In this document: in pieces, positions 1 through 6,871 of the stretch | How positions within the stretch are numbered: position 1 is the first letter of the stretch | How the letters are laid out: every line of letters begins with the position of its first letter | DNA from: UBA5603 sp964501315 | GTDB lineage: Bacteria > Bacillota_I > Bacilli_A > Izemoplasmatales > Hujiaoplasmataceae | Direction: 5' to 3' | Length of the DNA stretch: 62,146 nt | NCBI GenBank assembly: GCA_964501315.1 | Contig: CAZCSO010000009.1 | Location: 1 to 62,146, forward strand | Notes under the pieces: model-generated | Seen by the model: the letters and a program-made list of their open reading frames with translations, nothing else | Database searches by the model: none | Told to the model about the DNA's origin: nothing | Made by a program: the position numbers and the translations under genes

Positions 1-52
1 ATCAAATGATTGGCCATTTTGGACCGGGGTTCAAATCCCCGCAGCTCCACCA
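1..52 (+). ncRNA. ssrA: tmRNA 3' end (partial)
   Basis: The window opens inside an RNA gene. A T-arm is visible, with stem CGGGG (25-29) and CCCCG (37-41) around the loop TTCAAAT (30-36). It is followed by the acceptor strand CAGCTCC (42-48), discriminator A49 and an encoded CCA (50-52). The T-arm is preceded by GGAC, and the acceptor strand fits the 5' GGAGCUG/GGGGCUG end typical of tmRNA rather than a common tRNA; the same ending is found in E. coli tmRNA. tmRNA rescues stalled ribosomes. The 5' part, tag frame and pseudoknots lie outside the window, so a tRNA cannot be fully excluded. Confidence 0.8.
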
Positions 53-60
53 TATAAGAA
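26..60 (+). repeat. Left copy of ssrA-end direct repeat (candidate attachment site)
   Basis: This 35-base stretch, the T-arm to just past the CCA, matches 6590-6624 at 24 of 35 positions by eye without gaps. The last ten bases (CATATAAGAA) are identical. The terminator regions that follow also look related. Direct repeats of a tRNA or tmRNA 3' end are the usual footprint of an integrated island, but no integrase is visible. Confidence 0.45.
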
Positions 61-64
61 GAAC

Positions 65-94
65 AGGATTGATACAATTATCAGTCCTTTTTTT
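65..94 (+). terminator. Rho-independent terminator of ssrA
   Basis: AGGATTGAT (65-73) pairs with ATCAGTCCT (80-88) with one G-U pair, around a 6-base loop, and seven T residues follow. It sits 12 bases after the encoded CCA. Confidence 0.8.
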
Positions 95-191
95 ACGCCT
101 TAATAAAGCCTTTTCTAGACTTTGACTATACATAGAAAGTAGAATTTAGAAGTTAGAATGGAGTTAGAAATCCTAAAAATGCCATATTTTC

Positions 192-326
192 TACACGATT
201 ACATTTGAAATTTACACGATTTGAAGTCAGATTTACACGATTACAGGAAAAATCTACACGATTACGATGAATTTCTACACGATTTGTTTGCGTTTTTACA
301 CGATATGAAGTGAAATCTACACGATT
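192..326. repeat. Seven-copy 9-bp repeat array with exact 21-bp period
   Basis: TACACGATT starts at 192, 213, 234, 255, 276, 297 and 318; the copy at 297 ends in ATA. The spacing is exactly 21 bases throughout, while the 12 bases between copies vary. Read on the minus strand the array is an open frame of seven-residue units beginning Asn-Arg-Val (AAT CGT GTA), but no start codon was found for it. The Arg and Val codons are identical in all copies, including the silent positions, which points to a DNA-level function such as protein binding on one helix face. It ends 9 bases before the IS end at 336. Confidence 0.85.
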
Positions 327-394
327 ATAGGAAAATGAACTGATACCAAAAAGTTGTACTTTGATATAATGGAAGTATATGCTGGAGGTATCAA

Positions 395-769
395 ATGAAA
401 GATAAAGGGAAAAAGAACAGATTATGGAGCGGAGAATTCAAATTAAAGGTTGTATTAGATATCATCGAAAATGAATTATCATACAGTCAAGCAGCTAGAA
501 AATATGATATGTACTTGAGCAGTGGAACGTTAAATGATACGTTGCCCGCAAGATGGGTATATCAATATCGTCTCTATGGAAAAGAACGGTTTTTTCAAAC
601 ACCAAAAGACTATCGTAAAAATCCAATTAGACAATTCCATAAACCATCAAAAGAGGTTGAAGAAAACCTGGAACTCAAAGTAAAGCACTTAGAAATGGAA
701 CTTGAATATGTAAAAAAACTTACCGCCTTAGTTCAGAAACAGGAACAAACAAACAAAAATATCAAGTAG
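395..769 (+). CDS. IS3-family transposase OrfA
   Basis: This 124-residue protein has an N-terminal helix-turn-helix (about residues 12-45, with SQAARKYDM) and a C-terminal coiled coil (about residues 83-110), the usual OrfA plan for binding the IS ends. GGAGG lies 6 bases before the ATG. A slippery heptamer A_AAA_AAA at 712-718 is in the right frame for a programmed -1 shift into orfB, which would make the OrfAB transposase. It is slightly shorter than IS150-type OrfA proteins. The gene itself appears intact. Confidence 0.85.
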   Translation: MKDKGKKNRLWSGEFKLKVVLDIIENELSYSQAARKYDMYLSSGTLNDTLPARWVYQYRLYGKERFFQTPKDYRKNPIRQFHKPSKEVEENLELKVKHLEMELEYVKKLTALVQKQEQTNKNIK

Positions 770-1608
770 TCAAAGAATTAAGGCGAAAATATGCATTAAA
801 GGATCTACTTGAAATATCAGAATTACCAAAATCAGTATTCTATTATTATGAACATCAAAAGGAAAATGATAAGTATCAAAATATCAAAATACTTATCACA
901 GAACTATTTGAAGGGAGTAATAAGACATATGGGTACCGTCGCATTAAATTAGCGCTACAAAACTTCTATCATGTGAATATTGCCTATAAAACGGTCAGAA
1001 AACTGATGAAAGAGTTACGTATCATCTGTAAAGTAAGAAAAAAGAGATATCGCTATATCTCTCAAATATCGAATAAGATTACACCTAATATTCTTAGGCG
1101 AGACTTCAAAAAAGAATATCCAAATTTAGCTTGGGTGACAGATGTTTCGGAGTTTAGGATTAATCGAAAGAAACTATTCTTATCTGTCATTCAAGATCTC
1201 TACAATGGTGAAGTTAAAGGGTATCAAATCTCTAGAAGTAACAATCAAGATTTAATCCTTAGAACACTGAAAAAAGCAATCAATCCAAATGAAGACTTAT
1301 CAAAACTACTCATTCATTCTGATTAAGGTGTATTATATCAATCGCCTAAATATCGCAATTACCTGAAGAAATCTTCCTTTATTCAGTCAATGAGTTCAAA
1401 AGGAAATGCTTACGATAACGCTGTCGTAGAAAGTTTCTTTGGAACACTTAAGTGTGAAACGATTTATCTTCAAAAAGTAAGAACATTATCTGATTTGATT
1501 AAGACAATTGATAACTACATTTATTGGTATAACAACGAAAGAATCAAACTTACCTTAGGCGGTTATTCTCCTGTACAATATAGATTAATGAACAATGAAA
1601 TGATATAA
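721..1608 (+). pseudogene. IS3-family transposase OrfB with internal stop
   Basis: This frame, entered from orfA by a -1 shift, encodes a DDE integrase domain: the HTH_21-like start, the first Asp in WVTDVSEF, the second Asp in LIHSD, and the Glu in NAVVESFFGTLK. A TAA at 1324-1326 falls directly after LIHSD, where most relatives have Gln (HSDQG), so it probably arose by CAA to TAA. The same frame continues open after it to 1608, so this is one point mutation and not a frameshift. The only start after the stop (1390) would give just the last 72 residues. Confidence 0.85.
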
Positions 1609-1681
1609 TATCTACAAAGAACCAAAAGTACAAGAAAATGGTATCAGTTCATAGATGTCATAAAATTTAAATACTATTCTA

Positions 1682-1710
1682 TTGAAAATATGACAGAGGT
1701 GAAGTATAAT
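1682..1710 (+). promoter_or_regulatory. Promoter of the Xre/ImmA/PIN operon
   Basis: TTGAAA (1682-1687) and TATAAT (1705-1710) are separated by 17 bases. GGAGGGAG (1723-1730) then precedes the ATG at 1740. Confidence 0.7.
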
Positions 1711-1739
1711 ATAAATGTAAATGGAGGGAGTAATATATC

Positions 1740-2078
1740 ATGGAAGAAATCATTAGAGATAATTTCAAGAAATTAAGAAAGAAGATAAATATTACCCAAG
1801 AGCAAATGGCTGAGTATTTAAACTTGGAACAAAGCAGCATAAGCAAATTTGAAAGTGGAGAAAGAACGATAAGCGTGAGCAATCTTGAGAAAGCATGTTC
1901 ACTTTTTGGTATTCACATCAATGAAATATATAAAGAGTCAGATAATTTGCGCGCATTATCACCATCTTTTAGAAAAACAAATTTAAGTATGGAATCACTA
2001 GAGGATATTTCAAACATCAATAAGATTGCAATGAACATTATAGAAATGGATGCAATCTTGGAAAAACATAATGGATAG
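1740..2078 (+). CDS. Xre-family transcriptional regulator
   Basis: This 112-residue protein has a Cro/CI-type helix-turn-helix at about residues 7-60 (ITQEQMAEYLNLEQSSISKFESG). The C-terminal half is short and alpha-helical with no recognised domain. It starts an operon with an ImmA/IrrE-type peptidase that overlaps its stop by 8 bases. In mobile elements such as ICEBs1 this pair is a repressor and the protease that destroys it on DNA damage; by analogy this protein should repress its own promoter at 1682-1710 or neighbouring element genes. The target is not visible. Confidence 0.8.
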   Translation: MEEIIRDNFKKLRKKINITQEQMAEYLNLEQSSISKFESGERTISVSNLEKACSLFGIHINEIYKESDNLRALSPSFRKTNLSMESLEDISNINKIAMNIIEMDAILEKHNG

Positions 2079-2808
2079 ACTTGATTTGCAACGTCGCGCG
2101 CTGTATGTTCGTAATTACTTTGGGGTTGACGATAATTCGCCAATGGATTTAGTTGCTTTGGTCGCTACAAACTCAGACATAACATTGGTTTTTTATCCCT
2201 TCAAAGAAGAAATTAGTGGCGTATGTATTAAGTCGGCAAAGTTGATTGCGATAAATTCTCATTCAACTTTAGGAAGACAAGCATTTTCAATTGCACATGA
2301 GTTATACCATTATTTTTATGATGGTGAGAAAACTTCAATTAGCTATTTTGATGTTTCAGACATTTCAAGAGTAGAAAAGGATGCTAATATGTTTGCATCT
2401 TATTTGCTTATGCCTGACACAAGTTTCACTAGGTTTTGCAATAAATTAACAAATAATGGTTTAAAAAAGATTGAATTACAAGACATATTAGAAATTGAAC
2501 AGTATTTTAGAGTCAGTAGAAACGCTGTGCTTGTACGCTTAATCTCAGAACAATATATTACTACTGAAGAATCTGAACAGTTCAAAAAGGATATTTTAAA
2601 AAACGCTAAGAAGTATGGATTTGATATTGCTTTATATCTACCAACGGCTATGGATCAACCTAAGACTTATGGATCATACCTTAAAAAAGCACTAGAACTA
2701 AAAGACTCTGGATTGATTTCTGACGGTAAATACGAAGAATATTTGTTAGAAGCGTTTAGAAGCGATATTGTTTTTGATGATAATGGAGAAGAAGATATAT
2801 ATGACTAA
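2071..2808 (+). CDS. ImmA/IrrE-family metallopeptidase
   Basis: This 245-residue protein contains the zinc-protease motif HELYH (in AHELYHYFYDG), followed by a helical region with KDANMFASYLLMP as in the family. The ATG at 2071 gives the usual ATGGATAG overlap with the regulator stop; an upstream ATG at 2050 would add seven residues but has no better ribosome site. Family members cleave a partner Xre repressor, and the gene directly upstream is the obvious candidate. The C-terminal ~70 residues are an extra charged helical part of unknown role. Confidence 0.8.
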   Translation: MDRLDLQRRALYVRNYFGVDDNSPMDLVALVATNSDITLVFYPFKEEISGVCIKSAKLIAINSHSTLGRQAFSIAHELYHYFYDGEKTSISYFDVSDISRVEKDANMFASYLLMPDTSFTRFCNKLTNNGLKKIELQDILEIEQYFRVSRNAVLVRLISEQYITTEESEQFKKDILKNAKKYGFDIALYLPTAMDQPKTYGSYLKKALELKDSGLISDGKYEEYLLEAFRSDIVFDDNGEEDIYD

Positions 2809-3328
2809 AGTTATCTTTTTCGACACAGATTGCATATCTTCTTTTTTATGGACTAGAACTGAACGGTTATTGATTCATTGCTTTGGTAACGATATGATAA
2901 TCCCGCGACAAGTGTATAATGAAATTTCTACTGTGCCTCATTTACAGCAAAAAATTGATGTGATGGTAAGTAATGGCCATCTAACAATTGAAGATTTTCT
3001 TGTCGGTAGTCAAGAAAATGACTTGTATTTAGACTTAACTGATTATAACAGATCGGCGACACTACCTTTGATTGGTAAAGGGGAAGCAGCAGCAATTGTT
3101 TTGTCAAAAAAGAATAACGGAATATTAGCGAGCAACAATTTTCGTGATGTAAGATATTATGTTGAACTATATGGATTAGAGCACATTTCTACTCCAGATA
3201 TCATGTTTAAAGCTTATAATGATGGACTTATATCTATAACTGAAGCGGATTCAATCTGGACTCAGATGCTTGCAAAAAGGAGAAAATTACCTTTTAGTAC
3301 ATTCTCGGATTACTTAAGTAGTTTATAA
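2801..3328 (+). CDS. PIN-domain-like protein
   Basis: This 175-residue protein begins KVIFFDTDCISSF and has IGKGEAAAIVLS in the middle and ASNNFRDVRYYVE later. These match the acidic-residue blocks of PIN-type nucleases (first Asp, central Glu, late Asp), although the third block is NNFRD rather than the usual TDD/DD. It overlaps the peptidase gene by 8 bases (ATGACTAA), with GGAGAAGA upstream. In mobile elements such a third gene may act as a nuclease toxin or as an immunity factor. Activity is not proven by the sequence; loss of the usual third motif could weaken it. Confidence 0.6.
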   Translation: MTKVIFFDTDCISSFLWTRTERLLIHCFGNDMIIPRQVYNEISTVPHLQQKIDVMVSNGHLTIEDFLVGSQENDLYLDLTDYNRSATLPLIGKGEAAAIVLSKKNNGILASNNFRDVRYYVELYGLEHISTPDIMFKAYNDGLISITEADSIWTQMLAKRRKLPFSTFSDYLSSL

Positions 3329-3349
3329 ATTTAAAGGAGGATAAATTAA

Positions 3350-3610
3350 ATGCCAAAACCAGTAAACAAAATCGTAACGAATAGAAGATCACCTAATAAT
3401 GAGCCGGATTATATTCAAGCTTATGTAAAGCAGAATCCATCTGCTAAGAAAAAAGATGGTTTAGATATTGCTGCCGTCAGAGATAAAGATGGAACTTCTG
3501 GGCATGCATTGATGAATCCAGAGCATAATAGAAGTAAGGATAAAAACCCACATCGTGGTCAAGACTTTATTCCGGATTCGCAACTTAAAAAGCATATTAA
3601 TAAAAAATAG
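3350..3610 (+). CDS. Small basic hypothetical protein
   Basis: This 86-residue protein is rich in Lys, Asn, Asp and Pro, without a membrane segment or signal peptide. It has a very good ribosome site (AAAGGAGGAT, 3334-3343) and follows the PIN-like gene by 21 bases, so it probably belongs to the same transcript. The middle reads DIAAVRDKDGTSGHALMNPEHN; I do not recognise a family. Low-complexity charged content suggests a disordered or nucleic-acid-binding protein, but that is a guess. Confidence 0.6.
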   Translation: MPKPVNKIVTNRRSPNNEPDYIQAYVKQNPSAKKKDGLDIAAVRDKDGTSGHALMNPEHNRSKDKNPHRGQDFIPDSQLKKHINKK

Positions 3611-3727
3611 TGTCAACTGTTCTATATTAACAACACAAGGGAGTTTGCTGTTGTAGATCAAGAAAAGGTAGAGTAACAACATATTATAAGTCATCCGCAA
3701 ATTGGTCGGAAAGTGAGAAAAGAAAAA

Positions 3728-4030
3728 ATGGAAGATAGTCAAAACAAGAAAACGGTTGATAGTATCATTTGTCCATGTTGTAGGGAATCAACAATTATCG
3801 CTTTATTTGATATTTGTCCAATATGTGGATGGGAGCACAACCTGACCCAGTTAGAAGATCCTGATTTTACAGGTGGTCCAAATATCCTTTCTTTAAATCA
3901 AACTAAAGAATGGTTCAGATTAAAGCGACAAATGGATCCTAGTTATACATGGAAAGCAAATGCAAAAAAAGATGGGAATCCAACTTTAGACGATTTACGT
4001 AGATTACGAGATTTAGTCAAAGAGAATTAA
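3728..4030 (+). CDS. Cysteine-rich CPCC-family protein
   Basis: This 100-residue protein has CPCC near the N-terminus and CPICGW about 17 residues later, two zinc-knuckle-like pairs followed by WEHNLTQLEDPDFTGGPN and SLNQTKEWF. This matches the small cysteine-rich CPCC family (PF14206), whose function is unknown and whose members are often found in accessory regions. The ATG at 3728 is preferred to the in-frame GTG at 3713 because of the purine-rich GAGAAAAG before it. A metal-binding fold is likely; any role is unknown. Confidence 0.7.
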   Translation: MEDSQNKKTVDSIICPCCRESTIIALFDICPICGWEHNLTQLEDPDFTGGPNILSLNQTKEWFRLKRQMDPSYTWKANAKKDGNPTLDDLRRLRDLVKEN

Positions 4031-4074
4031 ACTTATTCTACAAATTTTAAAGGTTAAGAAAGGATGGTGAAAAC

Positions 4075-4248
4075 ATGGGAAAACTATTAGGAAGCTTTGG
4101 TGCAATTCTGGTGGTTGGGTTATTAGCAAGTAGTAATATCGATTTAAATCATTTTTTTGGTTTTGCGGGATCAATTATTAGGTTTTTTGCCGCAATTGTT
4201 GTAGGCATTTTTCAAATATTCATAACAATCATAGAAGCCATATTATAA
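4075..4248 (+). CDS. Small membrane protein, 57 residues
   Basis: A short gene with AAGGATGGTGA just upstream. It encodes two hydrophobic stretches (GAILVVGLLASS and FAAIVVGIFQIFITIIEAIL) joined by a short polar linker with DLNHFFGF. This is the pattern of a small two-helix membrane peptide, comparable in size to holin-like or type I toxin peptides, but no family is recognised. It follows the CPCC gene by 44 bases and is closed by the hairpin at 4287-4331. Confidence 0.55.
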   Translation: MGKLLGSFGAILVVGLLASSNIDLNHFFGFAGSIIRFFAAIVVGIFQIFITIIEAIL

Positions 4249-4286
4249 TATACTGAGGAGAAAAACTATGAGTATCCAATCACCAA

Positions 4287-4331
4287 AATGATCCGTTCTT
4301 AATTTAGTCGAGAATGGGTCATTTTTGTTTT
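4287..4331 (+). terminator. Terminator after the small membrane gene
   Basis: AATGATCC (4287-4294) pairs with GGGTCATT (4316-4323) with one G-U pair, and the loop ends can pair further (TTCT/AGAA). A T-rich tail follows. A seven-residue reading frame (4268-4291) with a good GAGGAG site runs into the hairpin and may be a leader or a decayed gene start. Confidence 0.65.
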
Positions 4332-4385
4332 CTGTAGACATCTAACAAAAGGATTGTGTGACAATATTTCAAATCAATAACGAAA

Positions 4386-4731
4386 AAAAGTCACAATATG
4401 ACTTTTGATTTTATTTGAAAACGGGACAAAAACCTTGTTTAATTGTTTGAAAACGGGACAACGTTTTATCGAAAGTCAATGAATTTTCACTGATACATGA
4501 ATAAATTTTCTCATAAACGAATAAGTTATTCAAATAACTTGTCCAAGTTGTTGCACTCACACCATTACAAATGGATATGGATGTTATCAAGATTAAGCGT
4601 ACTAAGAGTAAATTTGAATCAGAGGTTGAGGGTGCTAAAAAAACTGATGGGGTGCTAAAACGTATTAGCATAGGCTACCTCACACATATTACAAGCATTA
4701 GTCTGATACAAATAAGTATCGGACTTTTTTT
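4386..4731. other. Gene-free stretch with two further terminators and a 32-bp-spaced repeat
   Basis: From 4332 to 4985 I see no convincing gene. It holds a hairpin AAAAGTCA/TGACTTTT (4386-4406) with T and A runs on both sides, two exact copies of TTTGAAAACGGGACAA (4414-4429 and 4446-4461), and a strong terminator at 4700-4731 (AGTCTGATAC/GTATCGGACT plus six T). A short open stretch from 4572 with a charged N-terminus ends in this terminator and could be the tail of a decayed gene. Confidence 0.55.
4414..4461. repeat. Two exact 16-bp direct repeats, 32 bp apart
   Basis: TTTGAAAACGGGACAA occurs at 4414-4429 and 4446-4461, with a 16-base spacer, so the period is 32 bases or about three helix turns. 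It may be the end of a lost insertion element or a pair of binding sites. Confidence 0.7.
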
Positions 4732-4857
4732 GCACTAAATAAGGTATTTTTGGACTTATCGTTTGCTCTGCTAGAAAAAGCGGGAGACAGGGTACCACCT
4801 AAAAGAACTTGGAAATATATCGAATGAATATAAAATAGTGAAATTTATCACGACTAA

Positions 4858-4886
4858 TTTACGTTATGGTTTCTTTATGATATAAT
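4858..4886 (+). promoter_or_regulatory. Promoter of the lipoprotein gene at 4986
   Basis: TTTACG (4858-4863) and TATAAT (4881-4886) are separated by 17 bases. GGAGGG (4973-4978) lies 7 bases before the TTG start, leaving a leader of about 90 bases. Confidence 0.55.
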
Positions 4887-4985
4887 GTTTTTCGGGAAGC
4901 ATGTTCATATCTTGTGAACCAATGTATTAACATTTTTCTAATCGTCCAATTCAATGAATCTCGACGTTATTTGGAGGGCAAAAAC

Positions 4986-6485
4986 TTGAAAAAAATATTC
5001 ATCTTCGTAATCTTATTGTTCTCTCTGGTTTCGTGCGGAGAGATTACAACCACGACCACATCAACTACTACGAACTTTGATTCTACAACTAGCACAAGTA
5101 CAGGGAGTGATTTCAGTTATATAGACAACTCGGGGTACGCCAAAGACATTGTCATCAAAGAGTATATGATGCCTTCAGAACTCCAACAAGTTCAGAAATA
5201 CTTTCTTGCTTTTTTTTCATACGTCGACTATACACCTCTAACAAAGTCTCTCACTGTTACCGTGAACGTAAGCGATGCGGACTATCATGGAGCGAAGTAT
5301 TATCTTGTCGGCCGTTATCAGGGCGATGCAAGCGAAGAGAGGAAGCACTTTGTCTTCGGATCATCATCTGGCAGTCTAAAATATACTTTCGACAATGTCA
5401 ATTTGTCGAGGACCTATGAGGTGCTTGTTGCCAAAACCGACACCGACGATCTAAATCCTTCCATGACAATCTTTTCAGTTTGTACGCTTGAAATCAGTGA
5501 TCCCTTTTATGATAACCGTTCTGCTGTCTCATTACTGACTTCGAATGACAATTCTCCCGAATATCTCGCTTACGATGAAACCCCCTATATTGATCTACAC
5601 ATCGAATATTCCGATGAAGATCAATCAATCACGCAGCTTGCGCTCGGTTTATACAGTTCTTACGATAAAACCTTGATCGAAGAACGATATGTCGAAATCA
5701 ACTCCTCGAACTGGGCCCAAGGGATCATTACTCTCGATAGTATACTCTATGAAGACTTGTCTCCATTTCAAGAGTATCTCGTACAGGTGTATGCTACGGG
5801 AAACGATGGAGTCGACAGTTTTGAATTGGCAATCCTCGGGACTTATTCGATTGCGGCCCCAACCTACGAAAACAGTTATATCGAAGATAGTTTTTACAAT
5901 CTGTATGCGACCATCACTCACAGTGAAATCGTTGGAGATAACGCTGTATTTTACTATACCGCACTCAATACTGGAAGTTATGTCTATTCCGATACCTTGG
6001 AGCCGGTGACAATCATGGTATATGCATCCGCAGGTAATATCAACTACGTTTCCTATGAATCCGAGTATAACGAAGTTTTTGCGCTTGATCTAGAGTCAGG
6101 CTCCTTCACCATTCCTTTGGAGTATGCAAAAAATGGCGCGTATATCAGGCTATATGACCAAAGGAACAAATATGAATTCTGCCTATATGTCGTAAACCCA
6201 GGGATAGTGTGCTTCAATAGTTTCATTTCCATTTATCAGGACTTGCGATTTGAAATACCCGATGACAGTAATATGAATCTTGTCACAAATGTGGATGTGA
6301 GAATATATAATGCCTCTCATCAATTGGTCAACGAATATTTGGATCTTGATCTATCTCAAAGTAGTTTTGCATGGAGCCTTCCCACAGGTGTCGGTTCTTA
6401 TATTGGGTGGGAGGTTGTTGTTGAGTATGAAACGGATACTTTGATTGGCCTCATCACTCATCAACAGACAATTTTATTGAATTAA
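4986..6485 (+). CDS. Surface lipoprotein of unknown function
   Basis: This protein of about 499 residues starts at TTG 4986, chosen because GGAGGG lies 7 bases upstream and because this start gives a clean lipoprotein signal (KKIFIFVILLFSLVSC, lipobox LVSC). A GTG at 4914 would bury the signal peptide. The Cys is followed by a Thr-rich linker, then several beta-rich segments of about 90-120 residues that look like Ig- or fibronectin-like sandwiches. I do not recognise a family and see no catalytic motif. It should be anchored to the outer face of the membrane. It sits at the right end of the proposed ssrA island. Confidence 0.7.
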   Translation: MKKIFIFVILLFSLVSCGEITTTTTSTTTNFDSTTSTSTGSDFSYIDNSGYAKDIVIKEYMMPSELQQVQKYFLAFFSYVDYTPLTKSLTVTVNVSDADYHGAKYYLVGRYQGDASEERKHFVFGSSSGSLKYTFDNVNLSRTYEVLVAKTDTDDLNPSMTIFSVCTLEISDPFYDNRSAVSLLTSNDNSPEYLAYDETPYIDLHIEYSDEDQSITQLALGLYSSYDKTLIEERYVEINSSNWAQGIITLDSILYEDLSPFQEYLVQVYATGNDGVDSFELAILGTYSIAAPTYENSYIEDSFYNLYATITHSEIVGDNAVFYYTALNTGSYVYSDTLEPVTIMVYASAGNINYVSYESEYNEVFALDLESGSFTIPLEYAKNGAYIRLYDQRNKYEFCLYVVNPGIVCFNSFISIYQDLRFEIPDDSNMNLVTNVDVRIYNASHQLVNEYLDLDLSQSSFAWSLPTGVGSYIGWEVVVEYETDTLIGLITHQQTILLN

Positions 6486-6589
6486 ACTGATATCATGTTC
6501 ATTCAGCATCAAATACATTGAGCCATATCATAAGTAATGGCAACTAATGATATATATAGCATGACAAAGCGGTTTTACTCCTCTTAACA

Positions 6590-6624
6590 GGGGGGTTAAT
6601 CTTCTTAGATTCAACATATAAGAA
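6590..6624 (+). repeat. Right copy of ssrA-end direct repeat (degraded)
   Basis: This stretch matches 26-60 at 24 of 35 positions without gaps, with GGGG, AATC and the final CATATAAGAA kept. A weak hairpin and six T residues at 6628-6656 resemble the ssrA terminator. The T-arm pairing is destroyed, so it cannot work as part of an RNA. It is best explained as the remnant of the original ssrA end pushed away by an insertion, though chance similarity in AT-rich DNA is possible. Confidence 0.4.
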
Positions 6625-6777
6625 ACACAGATTCTAAAAGTATCAGGTCTTTTTTGACTTAATATACTTATTTATGAAATGTTGTTAGTTCAAAACTACA
6701 AAAAAATAAAATCAATTTATCTATTTTTTCACATAGATAATCAGTCATGCGATTAATCTAGTTTTATTAAATTGTTA

Positions 6778-6853
6778 TTGAAATTGTAAAATTTAAGCGT
6801 ATAATTATGCTTAGTGTCAATATATAAAAATTTAGACAGATTAGCTTCTGTCT
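6778..6853 (+). promoter_or_regulatory. Promoter and leader hairpin of the membrane/HAD gene
   Basis: TTGAAA (6778-6783) and TATAAT (6800-6805) are separated by 16 bases. In the expected leader, AGACAG (6834-6839) and CTGTCT (6848-6853) form a small hairpin followed by TTTTA, close to the start codon. This may be a weak attenuator. Confidence 0.55.
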
Positions 6854-6871
6854 TTTACTTTGGGAATTAGT

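Larger units (their letters stand above)
336..1651 (+). mobile_element. IS3-family insertion sequence, inactivated
   Basis: The element is bounded by imperfect inverted repeats at 336-362 and 1625-1651. Both begin TGAACTGATACC and share TGTACTTT further in; the outermost bases are TG and CA as usual for IS3. It carries orfA and orfB in the typical -1 frame arrangement. No clear target duplication was found next to the ends (AAA on the left, TAG on the right). OrfB has an internal stop, so the copy should not move by itself. Confidence 0.85.

Noticed and set aside
192..326. CRISPR array
   Set aside because: Repeat unit is 9 bases and spacers 12 bases, far too short, and no cas genes are present.
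336..1654. Target-site duplication of the IS
   Set aside because: Flanking triplets AAA and TAG do not match, and no longer duplication is visible.
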